From Lewinellaceae bacterium (GTDB lineage Bacteria > Bacteroidota > Bacteroidia > Chitinophagales > Saprospiraceae), in NCBI GenBank assembly GCA_020636275.1, contig JACJYD010000002.1:682001-746000 (forward strand): 64,000 nt of DNA. Direction: 5' to 3'. This document shows positions 43,497 to 52,082 of this stretch, one piece after another (positions within the stretch are counted from its first letter, which is position 1; every line of letters starts with the position of its first letter). A program made the position numbers and the translations under genes. The notes under the pieces were generated by a model that saw only the letters and a list, made by a program, of their open reading frames with translations, had not been told where the DNA came from and did not search any database.

Positions 43497-45350
43497 TCAA
43501 TTTCTAAATGCTTGAACGTCCACTCCCGGTGTTAACGCTATGCCGACGTTCGGCACGGGAAGAGGATCCAAAATCCCGATGAACGGAAGTTCCCCTTCCG
43601 GTTTGCACATGCCGGTTCCCGGATCGCATGCTATGCCTTCCCCGCAATTGATCTCATTGCAATACCCTCCCTGAAAAAGGGGAATATTGGAAAAGGAGAC
43701 ACATTTGCAAATGTCGTCTACTTCATCCAGGCAAAGCACGACGGAAGGTCCACAGTTGACCCAGGGTGAATTCGCCATTTCATGGAGGCAGACCATTATG
43801 TGATCGGGCGACACTTTTTCCGGATCCGGTTGTATCCAGGGACCGAGATCATTTGGATTGGAATGATGGAGCTCCCGGACCTTCTGGTTTTGTCCATAGA
43901 TAGTTTCATAGCAAGGATCGAATTCAAATTCCGGCGTTGAGTCATCGTTGAACGTGGCGGGGTCGTCACAACCACTGACGCATTTAGGCTCATCGCCTGT
44001 TGTTACATCATAAACCGTTTGTTTTTCAATATTTCCCTCTTCGTCGTACTGGGTTACCGTTACGGTACCCGCATTGCCGTCGGCGTATACCTCCCTGTCA
44101 ATGAAACCATTGTCTTGATAGGAGGTATGGATACCTACGGTATTGCCAGTGCCATCGTCGCCGTAATATTCCGAGCCGATCAAACTTCCATTTTGGTCGT
44201 AGTGGTAAATGGATCGCCCATTTCTGTCATTCACAACCACCATGGTACCGACCTGAGTGGTCGTACTATTGGCCCAGGAACTACCGCTTTGGGTAGTATA
44301 ATCGATCACCTGGACGCTGGTTCCATCAGATTTTGAATACGAATAGCTGATCTGGGTGGTCACTCCGTTTTTATGTGGGGCTGTGGTTTCTGCACTTCCA
44401 TCATAGTCGAGGTCTTTCAATAATTTTTTCATAGCCGTCGATCCGTATTCATGAGGAGGATATTCTTCCGTTCCGCCTATTGCGAACGGAGAGCTATCAA
44501 AATTGCCGAATGGATTGCTGAATTGCTTCGATTGGCAGCTTACGTACTGCATAAATTGGGAAGAGAAAGAGATGTAGGGGTCTTCTTTTTTGAAACAGGA
44601 GATTGCCCCCAATGCTTCGCCTCCATTTACATATTCGATGGCATTCGCCAGGTTGGACTTCCCTTCATCGCAATTTTGATCTTTCCCCGAGTTGGGATCA
44701 CAGAGGGATTGTTCCAGGATTTCCTGAAGTTTATTGCAGGTTAATTGAGCTATTTCATTTGGGAAATGTCCGTCACCCCTGTATTTTTCACAATTGGATG
44801 CCGCAGCGATCAGACGGGTGAACAGATCTGCTTTCATACCATTAAAGAACTGGGCTTTGCCAAAATCAGAGGTCGACATCTTTGTCAGTATCCTGCCGAG
44901 ATTTTCTTTGTACAACGTCTCCTCCTCCTTCAAGAGGGATCGGACCAATACAAAAGATTCCCCTCGTTCATCCATATTGATCTTTTGGGAGATTTCCATG
45001 GTGAAATTGTTAAACCTGTCAAGGGTGCTATCCTGCGGCGCATTTGCGTATCTTTCGATATAATCAATAATAATGGAATAGTAGGGGGCAACGCCATCTT
45101 GGTCGACCTTATCCATGATCAAACCTTCCAGGGCGCCCAGATATACGACGGGTACTCTTCGACTCAGATTCAGCATGTTTTTGGTTTCGGTCAAATGGAG
45201 CGGAAAGTCACCTTTTTTGTAGGCTTTTCCAATTGCGGTGAGTTGCTCAGTTAGAATTTGCTTTGGCTGAGGAGTATTGCTTTCCGGTGGAAAGAACGAC
45301 CGGCATCCCAACAGAAAAGCAATAACGAGGAGTGGGGAAAGAATTTTCAT
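43497..45350 (-). CDS. Lipoprotein with RHS/YD-like repeats, partner of the Hsp70-caspase gene
   Basis: Predicted lipoprotein of 617 residues with signal 'LLVIAFLLGC' and lipidated C16. Residues 25-300 are helical with no family I recognise. Residues about 330-460 contain YD/MORN-like repeats ('GRSIYHYDQNGSLIGSEYYG', 'VTQYDEEGNIEKQTVYD') as in RHS and toxin antigen-repeat proteins. A cysteine-rich C-terminus ('DDICKCVSFS', 'CNEINCGEGIACDPGTGMC') could form disulfides. It ends 18 bases before the Hsp70-caspase start on the same strand, so the two are almost certainly cotranscribed; being outside the cytoplasm it could sense an external signal. Function is unknown. Confidence 0.8.
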   Translation of the reverse strand: MKILSPLLVIAFLLGCRSFFPPESNTPQPKQILTEQLTAIGKAYKKGDFPLHLTETKNMLNLSRRVPVVYLGALEGLIMDKVDQDGVAPYYSIIIDYIERYANAPQDSTLDRFNNFTMEISQKINMDERGESFVLVRSLLKEEETLYKENLGRILTKMSTSDFGKAQFFNGMKADLFTRLIAAASNCEKYRGDGHFPNEIAQLTCNKLQEILEQSLCDPNSGKDQNCDEGKSNLANAIEYVNGGEALGAISCFKKEDPYISFSSQFMQYVSCQSKQFSNPFGNFDSSPFAIGGTEEYPPHEYGSTAMKKLLKDLDYDGSAETTAPHKNGVTTQISYSYSKSDGTSVQVIDYTTQSGSSWANSTTTQVGTMVVVNDRNGRSIYHYDQNGSLIGSEYYGDDGTGNTVGIHTSYQDNGFIDREVYADGNAGTVTVTQYDEEGNIEKQTVYDVTTGDEPKCVSGCDDPATFNDDSTPEFEFDPCYETIYGQNQKVRELHHSNPNDLGPWIQPDPEKVSPDHIMVCLHEMANSPWVNCGPSVVLCLDEVDDICKCVSFSNIPLFQGGYCNEINCGEGIACDPGTGMCKPEGELPFIGILDPLPVPNVGIALTPGVDVQAFRN

Positions 45351-45390
45351 TTAATGTGGTTAGCTTCTGTTTCTAAAGTTATAAAAAAAT

Positions 45391-45421
45391 TTGCACAAAC
45401 TTATGTGGTTTCATAACTTTG
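45391..45421 (+). promoter_or_regulatory. Bacteroidota-type promoter of the radical SAM gene
   Basis: 'TAACTTTG' at 45414-45421 fits the TAnnTTTG -7 consensus, with TTG at 45391-45393 twenty bases upstream. The ATG of the radical SAM gene is 29 bases downstream. The divergent lipoprotein gene starts 41 bases on the other side. Confidence 0.6.
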
Positions 45422-45449
45422 AAATTCAAAGTACTTTTAAATAAAAATC

Positions 45450-47057
45450 ATGAGCCGATACTATCCCCGTCCCATGCGGGTGGCGCCTCCGATCCACCAT
45501 CATCTGATTACCGGCAAACCGGTACCGGGCACGATCTTGCTGGTCAATCCCTTTTACCCGAAGGATCCGGTCTCCAGCTTTGGAAAACACGTGCTGACGC
45601 CTACGCTGGCGCTTACCAGCATTGCGGGCAGTACGCCGAAGGAGTGGGCCGTGCAATATTGGGATGAAAACCTCCTTCAGGGCCATCTCCCGTACGATCC
45701 GATCCCTCAGGTGGTAGGCATCACGGTGCATCTCACCTTTGCCCGGCGGGCCTGCGAGATCGCCCGATTCTACCGGGAACGGGGCGCCATCGTCGTGATG
45801 GGAGGCCTGCATGCGACCTCCTGTCCGGAGGAGCTGGCTCCCCACACCGATATCATCGTGAAAGGGGAGGGGGTAGGGGTCTGGCCGCTCGTGCTGGAGG
45901 ACATCAAAAAAGGAGCTTGGCAGAGGGTTTATGAACATCGCTTCGACCGTCAGTATCACACCGAGCCTTTACCCGATCGCGATATCCTGCCGAGGGAGTC
46001 CTTCCTGACCGCTACGAGCGTCATTGCCACGCGTGGGTGCAGCAACCGGTGTGGCTTCTGCTATCTTTCCACCCGGGGCCTTAAAATGCCCTATTCGGCG
46101 AAAACGCCGGAGCAAGTGGTGGACGAGATCCGGCGGGAGGGGACGCCTTATGCCGTTTTTACCGACAACAACCTGGCAATGGACCACGCCTATCTCCGGC
46201 GCTTGTGCCGGGCCCTCCAACCCCTCGGGATCATGTGGAATGCCGCGGTCACCCTTGACGTGACGGACGATCCCACCCTGGTGCGGGATATGGCCTTGTC
46301 GGGCTGCACGGGCGTGTTCATCGGTCTGGAGTCGCTGACCACCCAGAACATGCTGGATGCCAATAAGAAATCGCCCCCGGCGGAAGACTATGCCACCCGC
46401 GTCCGGATCTTTCACGACTACGGCATCAACGTCAACGGCAGTTTTGTGTTCGGCTTTGACCACGATACGCCGGAGGTGTTTGAACAGACCATTAACTGGG
46501 TGGAGGAGAACCGGCTGGCCTGCGCTACTTTTCACATCCTGACCCCGTATCCGGGCACGCCCCTGTTCCGGCAAATGGAGGCGGAGGACCGGCTGTTGCA
46601 TAAAAACTGGGACCTGTACGACACGGCCCACGTGGTTTTTCAACCCAAGGGCATGACTCCTGAGCAGCTGAAGGATGGCTATGACCGGGTGTACAAACGC
46701 CTGTTCTCCCTGGCCTCGATCTGGAAACGGCGGCCCGAAAAGGTCACCTCCGTGCCCGCTTACCTGGCCGCCACGATCCTGTACAAGCGCAGCAACCTGT
46801 TCTGGCACCTGCTGATCAGGACCCGGCTCACCCGCAAGGTTTGGGCGCCGCTGGTGGAGGCCGCCAGAAGAAGGAACCTGAAATTCAGGGAGCAGTTGCA
46901 AAGATCTTCTTCATCAAGCGCCATTTCTCCCCGGGTTTCCCTCCGGGAATGGCTTTTTGGTATTTCCACATCAACTGCTCCCACTCCTGGACTTTCGGAT
47001 TGGTTTCGTCCAAAAGGGCTTTTTTTTCAAAAGAAAAATCATCGTGCACGTCCATGA
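45450..47057 (+). CDS. B12-binding-domain radical SAM protein
   Basis: Radical SAM enzyme of 535 residues with the usual order: cobalamin-binding-like domain at about 25-165 ('TILLVNPFYPKD', 'ERGAIVVMGGLHATSCPEEL', 'IVKGEGVGVWPL'), then the radical SAM core with the 4Fe-4S triad C197, C201, C204 ('TRGCSNRCGFCYLS') and 'TPYPGTPLFRQM'. Such enzymes methylate or rearrange small molecules or lipids such as hopanoids and bacteriochlorophylls; the substrate is not evident. The last 55 residues, after 'NLKFREQL', do not look like the family and are the antisense of the convergent mutarotase gene (173-base overlap). The natural stop was probably lost by a small indel near 46900. Confidence 0.88.
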   Translation: MSRYYPRPMRVAPPIHHHLITGKPVPGTILLVNPFYPKDPVSSFGKHVLTPTLALTSIAGSTPKEWAVQYWDENLLQGHLPYDPIPQVVGITVHLTFARRACEIARFYRERGAIVVMGGLHATSCPEELAPHTDIIVKGEGVGVWPLVLEDIKKGAWQRVYEHRFDRQYHTEPLPDRDILPRESFLTATSVIATRGCSNRCGFCYLSTRGLKMPYSAKTPEQVVDEIRREGTPYAVFTDNNLAMDHAYLRRLCRALQPLGIMWNAAVTLDVTDDPTLVRDMALSGCTGVFIGLESLTTQNMLDANKKSPPAEDYATRVRIFHDYGINVNGSFVFGFDHDTPEVFEQTINWVEENRLACATFHILTPYPGTPLFRQMEAEDRLLHKNWDLYDTAHVVFQPKGMTPEQLKDGYDRVYKRLFSLASIWKRRPEKVTSVPAYLAATILYKRSNLFWHLLIRTRLTRKVWAPLVEAARRRNLKFREQLQRSSSSSAISPRVSLREWLFGISTSTAPTPGLSDWFRPKGLFFQKKNHRARP

Positions 47058-47220
47058 TCATAAAAAGGCGGTCCTGGAGACGATATATTTCCATGGTTTC
47101 AATCCCTGCCGACCGGATGCCGGCTATTATTTCCGGCCATACGTTTTTATGATATTCCTCGTAGGCCTCAATCGATTGCTCATCGTTGATCAGGTCCAGG
47201 GCAAAGCAGTATCGGGTCAT
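46885..47220 (-). CDS. L-rhamnose/L-fucose mutarotase family protein
   Basis: Sugar mutarotase of 111 residues in the RhaM (DUF718) family, which interconverts the alpha and beta anomers of deoxy-hexoses in the cytoplasm. It starts at ATG 47220 ('MTRYCFALDLINDEQ'), which gives the family's usual length of 104-115; the longer frame upstream is not conserved-looking. The catalytic histidine is probably H24 in 'EYHKNVWPEI', and 'MEIYRLQDRLFMIMD' and 'NPKVQEWEQLMWKYQ' match the fucose-specific branch in my reading. Two alpha-L-fucosidase genes nearby support fucose as substrate. It overlaps the radical SAM gene's 3' end convergently. Confidence 0.87.
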   Translation of the reverse strand: MTRYCFALDLINDEQSIEAYEEYHKNVWPEIIAGIRSAGIETMEIYRLQDRLFMIMDVHDDFSFEKKALLDETNPKVQEWEQLMWKYQKAIPGGKPGEKWRLMKKIFATAP

Positions 47221-47365
47221 TTTCAGTTGAGTTGATTTTTTCGCAACCGTTGGGGTCGCACTTTCTGTCCTGGCATGAAAAAAGGCGTGAGGTTCGGGAA
47301 AACTGGGGGTCAGGAGTGTTGGCACATCCTGAGCCCCGTATGAACGACACGTTCAAGCGCTTTCC

Positions 47366-48136
47366 CTAAAACACTTTATACCCCGTCCACACCCGTTCTT
47401 CCGCATCGTACAGGAATGCGATGCCGTTGGCAAAACTGAACCGGAAGGCGTCGTTTGTCACCGCGTCGTAGGGCAATTGCGATTCGGCGGTGAAGGCGCC
47501 CGAGCGGTTGAAGAAGTAGAGCTTTTGCTGGTCGTAGTCGAGCAGCACATACTCGTAGTTTTTCTTGCCTGTAAAACCCACCGTGGTGAAGTTGATGTTT
47601 TCCTGGCTTACAGGAAGCGGGAGTTGAACGGTGCCGGCTTGCGCTCCATTTTTGGCATTATAGAGATAGAGGGCTCCGTTGTTGTAAAAGACCAGTTTCT
47701 TCTTTTTGGCGTCGAAGGCCGCTACCGACTGAAAATCGGGCTGGTGTTCGCCTTCGACCAGGAAACTGGACGAACCTGTAGGAATACCTTTGTTGTCGGA
47801 GTCGAGCTGCACCCATCCCGTTTCCCCGGGGCAGTTTCCCTGCAGGGCTTTCGCTTTGGGATTCCACCAAAGTCCGCGCAGGTCGATCCCCGCTTCCATT
47901 TGGCGCACAGAACCTCCGGTTTGGTTAAAAACTTCCAGGGGGTATTCCGAATTTCCGGCAATCAGGGCGTAGTACAGTCCGGCTGTGGGGTTCCAGGCCA
48001 CGGCGCTGCCGTTGGTACCCGAAGACTGTTCAATGGCCAAACTGAGGACTGCCGGCGGGTAGGTCAGAGGCTTTTGGGAGAATACAACGCCGGTAAAGAG
48101 GGCGCTCAGGAACAAAGTAAGCAGTAGATTTTTCAT
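47366..48136 (-). CDS. Secreted propeller-like protein of unknown function
   Basis: Protein of 256 residues from ATG 48136, which begins a good signal peptide ('NLLLTLFLSALFTGVVFSQ'); the longer frame adds 9 residues ahead of it. The mature part has repeated 'Y..F...G' strands ('AVAWNPTAGLYYALIAGN', 'WWNPKAKALQGN', 'FLYDAEERVWTGYKVF'), suggesting a small beta-propeller. There is no sorting domain or lipobox, so it is probably periplasmic. No family is recognised. It is on the same strand as the mutarotase, 145 bases upstream of it, so cotranscription is possible. Confidence 0.75.
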   Translation of the reverse strand: MKNLLLTLFLSALFTGVVFSQKPLTYPPAVLSLAIEQSSGTNGSAVAWNPTAGLYYALIAGNSEYPLEVFNQTGGSVRQMEAGIDLRGLWWNPKAKALQGNCPGETGWVQLDSDNKGIPTGSSSFLVEGEHQPDFQSVAAFDAKKKKLVFYNNGALYLYNAKNGAQAGTVQLPLPVSQENINFTTVGFTGKKNYEYVLLDYDQQKLYFFNRSGAFTAESQLPYDAVTNDAFRFSFANGIAFLYDAEERVWTGYKVF

Positions 48137-48224
48137 GGAGTTAAATTTTTTCGAAAGGTACAAATTGATGATCAGGTAGCAAACGATGGGTAGTTTAACT
48201 ATATTGGCCTGAATTAAGTTTGAC

Positions 48225-48259
48225 TATAACGATCGCGACCGCAGGTCGCGATCGTTATA
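48225..48259. promoter_or_regulatory. Perfect 16-bp palindrome next to a promoter
   Basis: 'TATAACGATCGCGACC' 48225-48240 and its exact complement 48244-48259 with loop GCA. It sits directly upstream of the -7 element 'TAATTTTG' (48261-48268) of the next gene and between divergent genes. It may be an operator overlapping the promoter, a terminator or a dispersed repeat. Confidence 0.65.
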
Positions 48260-48260
48260 A

Positions 48261-48268
48261 TAATTTTG
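48261..48268 (+). promoter_or_regulatory. -7 promoter element (TAnnTTTG) close to the ATG
   Basis: 'TAATTTTG' lies only 6 bases before the ATG at 48275, so transcription would begin at or near the start codon and the mRNA would be leaderless or nearly so. The -33 element would fall within the palindrome. Confidence 0.5.
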
Positions 48269-48274
48269 TCACCT

Positions 48275-49009
48275 ATGAAATGTTTTCTAGCCATTTTTTT
48301 CATGTTGGCCTCTATCTCCTTCCTTCATTCCCAAAACAGTCTTGTGGCCGATCCCGACTCCCTCTTTCTGGAAGACCAGATGGCCGATCTGTCTGACCCT
48401 TGGGAGCAATTCAATATGTTCTTAAAACTGAAAAATGTCTCGGCAGATCCCCTGGAAGTGGTCTGGAAGCGGGAGATCGGCTCCGATTGCCCGCTGGAAT
48501 GGGAGTTTATCGTCCAGGATGTCAACATAACCTACGTGCCCTGGGTGGCCATGAGCCCGGAAGGGACTCAGTTTTCGGTACTGCCCCAGGAAGAAGTAGA
48601 TTTCGGAATAAATGTGGTGCCCAACACGGTGGGGGGATGCTGCACGGTGCTCGCCATTTTTTCCGAATACAACAACCCGGATGTGGCGCTCGATACCGCA
48701 TACTTTCATGTCGTGCTCAACAGCGATTGCCTGCCGAGCGCGGTAGGTGATGCCATTTCACCTTCGTTGGTTTCCCGGGTCTATCCCAATCCCTTTTCTT
48801 CAAAATTTTACATTGAATCGGAACGGGAACTGACCTATGAGGTTTTCCCCCTGGCCGGTCCCCCGGTTAAAAAAGGTCGTCTTTCTCCCGGGAATACGGA
48901 GGGTGTCGAGCTGGATGGTCTTCCGAATGGGGCTTATTTCATTCGTTTTTTGGAGGAGAATACCGGCAGGGTACATGTGGTTAAGGTGTTCAAAGTGGGA
49001 ATGAATTAG
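48275..49009 (+). CDS. Small T9SS cargo protein
   Basis: Secreted protein of 244 residues starting at ATG 48275 ('MKCFLAIFFMLASISFLHSQ', a good signal peptide). The middle 120 residues form a beta domain resembling DUF1573/ASH-type immunoglobulin folds ('FNMFLKLKNVSADPLEVVWK', 'VVPNTVGGCCTVLAIF'). The sorting domain is 'VSRVYPNPFSSKFYIES' ... 'LPNGAYFIRF' ... 'VVKVFKVGMN'. The ending is slightly longer than usual. It has its own promoter behind a perfect palindrome and no operon partner. Function is unknown. Confidence 0.82.
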   Translation: MKCFLAIFFMLASISFLHSQNSLVADPDSLFLEDQMADLSDPWEQFNMFLKLKNVSADPLEVVWKREIGSDCPLEWEFIVQDVNITYVPWVAMSPEGTQFSVLPQEEVDFGINVVPNTVGGCCTVLAIFSEYNNPDVALDTAYFHVVLNSDCLPSAVGDAISPSLVSRVYPNPFSSKFYIESERELTYEVFPLAGPPVKKGRLSPGNTEGVELDGLPNGAYFIRFLEENTGRVHVVKVFKVGMN

Positions 49010-49044
49010 ATAGGACTTACGCACATGCGTGAAAAAATCAAGCG

Positions 49045-50403
49045 TTACTCATGAAGTTTAATCCCGCCCTCCAATTGAACGGCAATGACCGTATAATATG
49101 GATCGATGGCATTTTCGGGAATTTCAATGTAAGTGATCCCCGGATAATCGCTCCAAAAGACCTTGCAAAAAACTTCCCAATTCAAAATGGTCCCGTTTCC
49201 AACCACAAAGATCCTGTTGATCTTATTTTCAATTCCTTTTAGTACGATTTTTCCGTCTTTGGGAATATCCCTTACATAAAGGAATAAGGTCGTACTGTCC
49301 TTTGACAAGGCGGTTGGGCCGTAGAAATAGTCATAGGGGATGCCTTTTTCGACGCCATAGATGGCTTCCCGGTGCTTGGAAGTCCATTTGCCGAGTTCTT
49401 TCAGGATGGTTTCCTGTTCCTCCGGGATGGTGCCGTCGGCTTTTGGCCCGATATCCAATAGCAGGTTTCCCCCTTTACTGATACAGTCGACAAAAATATC
49501 GATAACCTGCTGGGGCGTTTTGTAATTTTTGTCGTTGGACTGATAACCCCAGGAGTCGTTCATGGTCATAGCCAATTCCCAATAATCGTCGCCGGGCCGG
49601 TGAATGGGCAATCCGATCTCAGGCGTCTCGTAGTCGCCGCTTCCCTGTAACCTCGAATTGAAAATGACTCCTGAATTGCCCTCCGACAGAAGGGACCTGA
49701 TCTCATCTACCTTCCATTCTCCCGCTGTGTGCTCCCAATCGCCGTCAAACCACCAAAGGTCGGGGTCAAAGTTCTTTTTTAATTCACGCAGCTGTCCAAG
49801 GTTGTATTGCTCAAATTGTTCCCACCTCCCGGGGTCCTCGGAAATGGAATAGCGATTATTTTTTCGCGTGAAGTCGGTGTAATCTTCATAGGACCAATCA
49901 GCGAGGGAATAGTACAATCCGACTTTTAAGTCCTGTTCTCTCAAAGCATTAACAAAAGGGGCGATCAGGTCTTTTTTCGCAGGCGAATTTTGAACGGCAT
50001 TGAAATGCCCGTAATTGGTTTTCCACAAGGCAAACCCGTCATGGTGTTTTGTGGTGATCACGGAATACTTAGCCCCACTTTCCTTTATTAGTGCGGCCCA
50101 ATAAGAAGGGTCGTATTTTTTTGCGGTAAAGCCTTCCGCTTGTTTTATATATTCTTCGTGCGGAAGATACCCGTTGTAGAAGGACCAGGATTCCAGGACC
50201 CCATTTACCGAGTAAATGCCCCAATGGATGAAAATGCCCAGTTTGGCATCTTTAAACCATTCCATTTTTTTTTGAAATTCAAGGGAATCCGCTTTTGAGA
50301 TGTCTTGTCCAAAAAGAAATGAAGGGGATACAAGAAATGAAAGTGCCAAAAAGGAAAGGCCGATTCCGCATTTTCGCAGAAGGCAGTTCAGGTGATTCTT
50401 CAT
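49045..50403 (-). CDS. Alpha-L-fucosidase, GH29
   Basis: Glycoside hydrolase of family 29, 452 residues, releasing terminal alpha-L-fucose from glycans. Start ATG 50403 gives a signal peptide ('IGLSFLALSFLVSPSFLFGQ'); the longer frame runs through the promoter of the divergent sulfatase gene. Family hallmarks are 'KLGIFIHWGIYSV', 'YSVITTKHHDGFALWKT' and 'DLWWFDGDWEH' with the catalytic nucleophile D220, then 'GNLLLDIGPKADGTIPEEQ'. A C-terminal beta-sandwich follows. No sorting domain or lipobox is seen, so it probably acts in the periplasm. It is divergent from an S1 sulfatase gene 148 bases away, consistent with breakdown of sulfated fucans. Confidence 0.95.
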   Translation of the reverse strand: MKNHLNCLLRKCGIGLSFLALSFLVSPSFLFGQDISKADSLEFQKKMEWFKDAKLGIFIHWGIYSVNGVLESWSFYNGYLPHEEYIKQAEGFTAKKYDPSYWAALIKESGAKYSVITTKHHDGFALWKTNYGHFNAVQNSPAKKDLIAPFVNALREQDLKVGLYYSLADWSYEDYTDFTRKNNRYSISEDPGRWEQFEQYNLGQLRELKKNFDPDLWWFDGDWEHTAGEWKVDEIRSLLSEGNSGVIFNSRLQGSGDYETPEIGLPIHRPGDDYWELAMTMNDSWGYQSNDKNYKTPQQVIDIFVDCISKGGNLLLDIGPKADGTIPEEQETILKELGKWTSKHREAIYGVEKGIPYDYFYGPTALSKDSTTLFLYVRDIPKDGKIVLKGIENKINRIFVVGNGTILNWEVFCKVFWSDYPGITYIEIPENAIDPYYTVIAVQLEGGIKLHE

Positions 50404-50551
50404 GGTTTGAATTCCCTCAATTGGAGCTATCCGATCGCTTGGTAGCCCGGTTGGTGCAAAGTAATCTTCTTTTGGGGATGCGCCGAAATTACTAAATTTG
50501 GGCATTTCCCCAAGCGGAAGTTTTTTAAACCCAGCTATAACGACCAGTTTC

Positions 50552-52075
50552 ATGACCGCTAGCTTCCTTTTGAGCCTTTTCCTGTGGGCCTTCCCGTCAA
50601 GCCCTCCTCCCGGGGAGGAGCCCCTCCCAAACATCATATTCTTTCTCGCCGACGACCTCGGCTATGGCGAAGTGGGCGCCTACGGCCAACAAAAGATCGA
50701 AACCCCGAACATGGACGCCCTGGCCAAAAACGGCATGCTGTTCACCCAGCATTACTCGGGCGCACCGGTATGCGCGCCTGCGCGATGCGTCTTCCTGACC
50801 GGGAAACACCTCGGGCACGCTTATATCCGGGGCAATGACGAGATGCCGGAGCGGGGTGATGTCTGGGATTATGAAAAAGCCTGCCTGGATCCGAACCTGG
50901 AGGGGCAGCGCCCTTTGCCGGCAGGGACCGTTACGATCGGAAGCCTTTTGAAAGAAGCGGGTTACACGACAGGGCTCTTTGGTAAATGGGGCCTTGGCGG
51001 CCCGGAAACGGAGGGTATCCCCAACCTGCAAGGGTTCGATTATTTCTACGGATACAATTGCCAGCGTCAGGCCCACAACCTGTATCCGGTCCATCTCTGG
51101 GAAAACGGGGAAAAGGATACCCTTGACAATGAGCTGGTTCCTTCCGGCGCAAAGCTGGATCCCCTGGCAGACCCGCGGGATGAAACCAGCTATACCCTTT
51201 TCCGCCAGAAGGAATATGCTCCGGAGAAGATCCATGAAAAGGCCCTGGCTTTTTTAGAGGAAAACAAGGATCGACCCTTTTTTATGTTTTATGCTTCCCC
51301 CTTGCCGCATCTCCCTTTGCAGGCCCCCAAAGAATCTGTAGATCGGTACAGGGCTGCTTTCGGAGAGGAGGAGCCTTATACCGGCAATCGGGGGTACTTC
51401 CCCAACCGTTACCCGCGGGCTACCTATGCAGCCATGATCAGTTACCTGGACCAGCAACTCGGCGAACTGATCGCTACGCTCCAGGAGTTGGGCATTTATG
51501 AAAATACCATCATCCTGTTCTCCAGTGACAACGGCCCGACCTATACCGGAGGGGTAGATTTCAATTACTTCAAAAGCTCGGGGCCGTTTTCAAACGGATA
51601 TGGCCGGACGAAGGGCTTCGTCTACGAGGGCGGCATCCGGGTGCCGATGGTTGCCAGCTGGCCGGGGCATATTCAGGCCGGTACGACCAGCGATCATATC
51701 TCTGCGTTCTACGACCTGATGCCCACGTTTTGCGATATCGCCCGCATTGAGGCGCCTCAAGAAACGGATGGGATCAGCTTTTTGCCTGCCTTGTTGGGCC
51801 AACCTCAACGCGAGCATGATTTTTTATTTTGGGATTTCCCGGAATACGGGGGCCAGCAGGCCGTGCGCATGGGCCGTTGGAAGGCCGTCCGGAAAAATAT
51901 CAAAGACGGTAACCTCGAGTTGGAATTGTACGACCTGGATGCGGACCCGCTGGAGGAGAAAGATATGGCCTTGCGGTATTCGAAGGTGGTGCAGAAAATA
52001 GAAAAGATCATGAAGCAGGAGCATACCCCTCCGGCCGTGGAAGCGTTTAAAATGTCCGCGTTGGGGGATGAGTGA
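50552..52075 (+). CDS. Arylsulfatase-type S1 sulfatase
   Basis: Secreted type I sulfatase of 507 residues. The start ATG 50552 gives a signal-like N-terminus ('SFLLSLFLWAFPSSPPPGEE'). Metal-binding D34/D35 lie in 'FFLADDLGYG', and the formylglycine motif C-x-P-x-R is at C74 ('VCAPARCVFLTG'), which needs an anaerobic or aerobic formylglycine-generating enzyme elsewhere in the genome. 'GLFGKWGLGG', 'PFFMFYASPLPHLPLQAP' and 'IILFSSDNGPTYTGG' are further sulfatase blocks. It removes sulfate esters from glycans and is paired with the divergent GH29 gene. The exact S1 subfamily cannot be given from sequence alone. Confidence 0.94.
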   Translation: MTASFLLSLFLWAFPSSPPPGEEPLPNIIFFLADDLGYGEVGAYGQQKIETPNMDALAKNGMLFTQHYSGAPVCAPARCVFLTGKHLGHAYIRGNDEMPERGDVWDYEKACLDPNLEGQRPLPAGTVTIGSLLKEAGYTTGLFGKWGLGGPETEGIPNLQGFDYFYGYNCQRQAHNLYPVHLWENGEKDTLDNELVPSGAKLDPLADPRDETSYTLFRQKEYAPEKIHEKALAFLEENKDRPFFMFYASPLPHLPLQAPKESVDRYRAAFGEEEPYTGNRGYFPNRYPRATYAAMISYLDQQLGELIATLQELGIYENTIILFSSDNGPTYTGGVDFNYFKSSGPFSNGYGRTKGFVYEGGIRVPMVASWPGHIQAGTTSDHISAFYDLMPTFCDIARIEAPQETDGISFLPALLGQPQREHDFLFWDFPEYGGQQAVRMGRWKAVRKNIKDGNLELELYDLDADPLEEKDMALRYSKVVQKIEKIMKQEHTPPAVEAFKMSALGDE

Positions 52076-52082
52076 TTTAATT

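Noticed and set aside
45969..46901. Minus-strand open frame of 310 codons opposite the radical SAM gene
   Set aside because: The plus strand carries the CxxxCxxC motif and family blocks; the antisense frame is low-complexity and unlike any family.
50404..50637. N-terminal extension of the GH29 gene by 78 codons
   Set aside because: It runs through the divergent sulfatase promoter and start, and a normal signal peptide begins at 50403.
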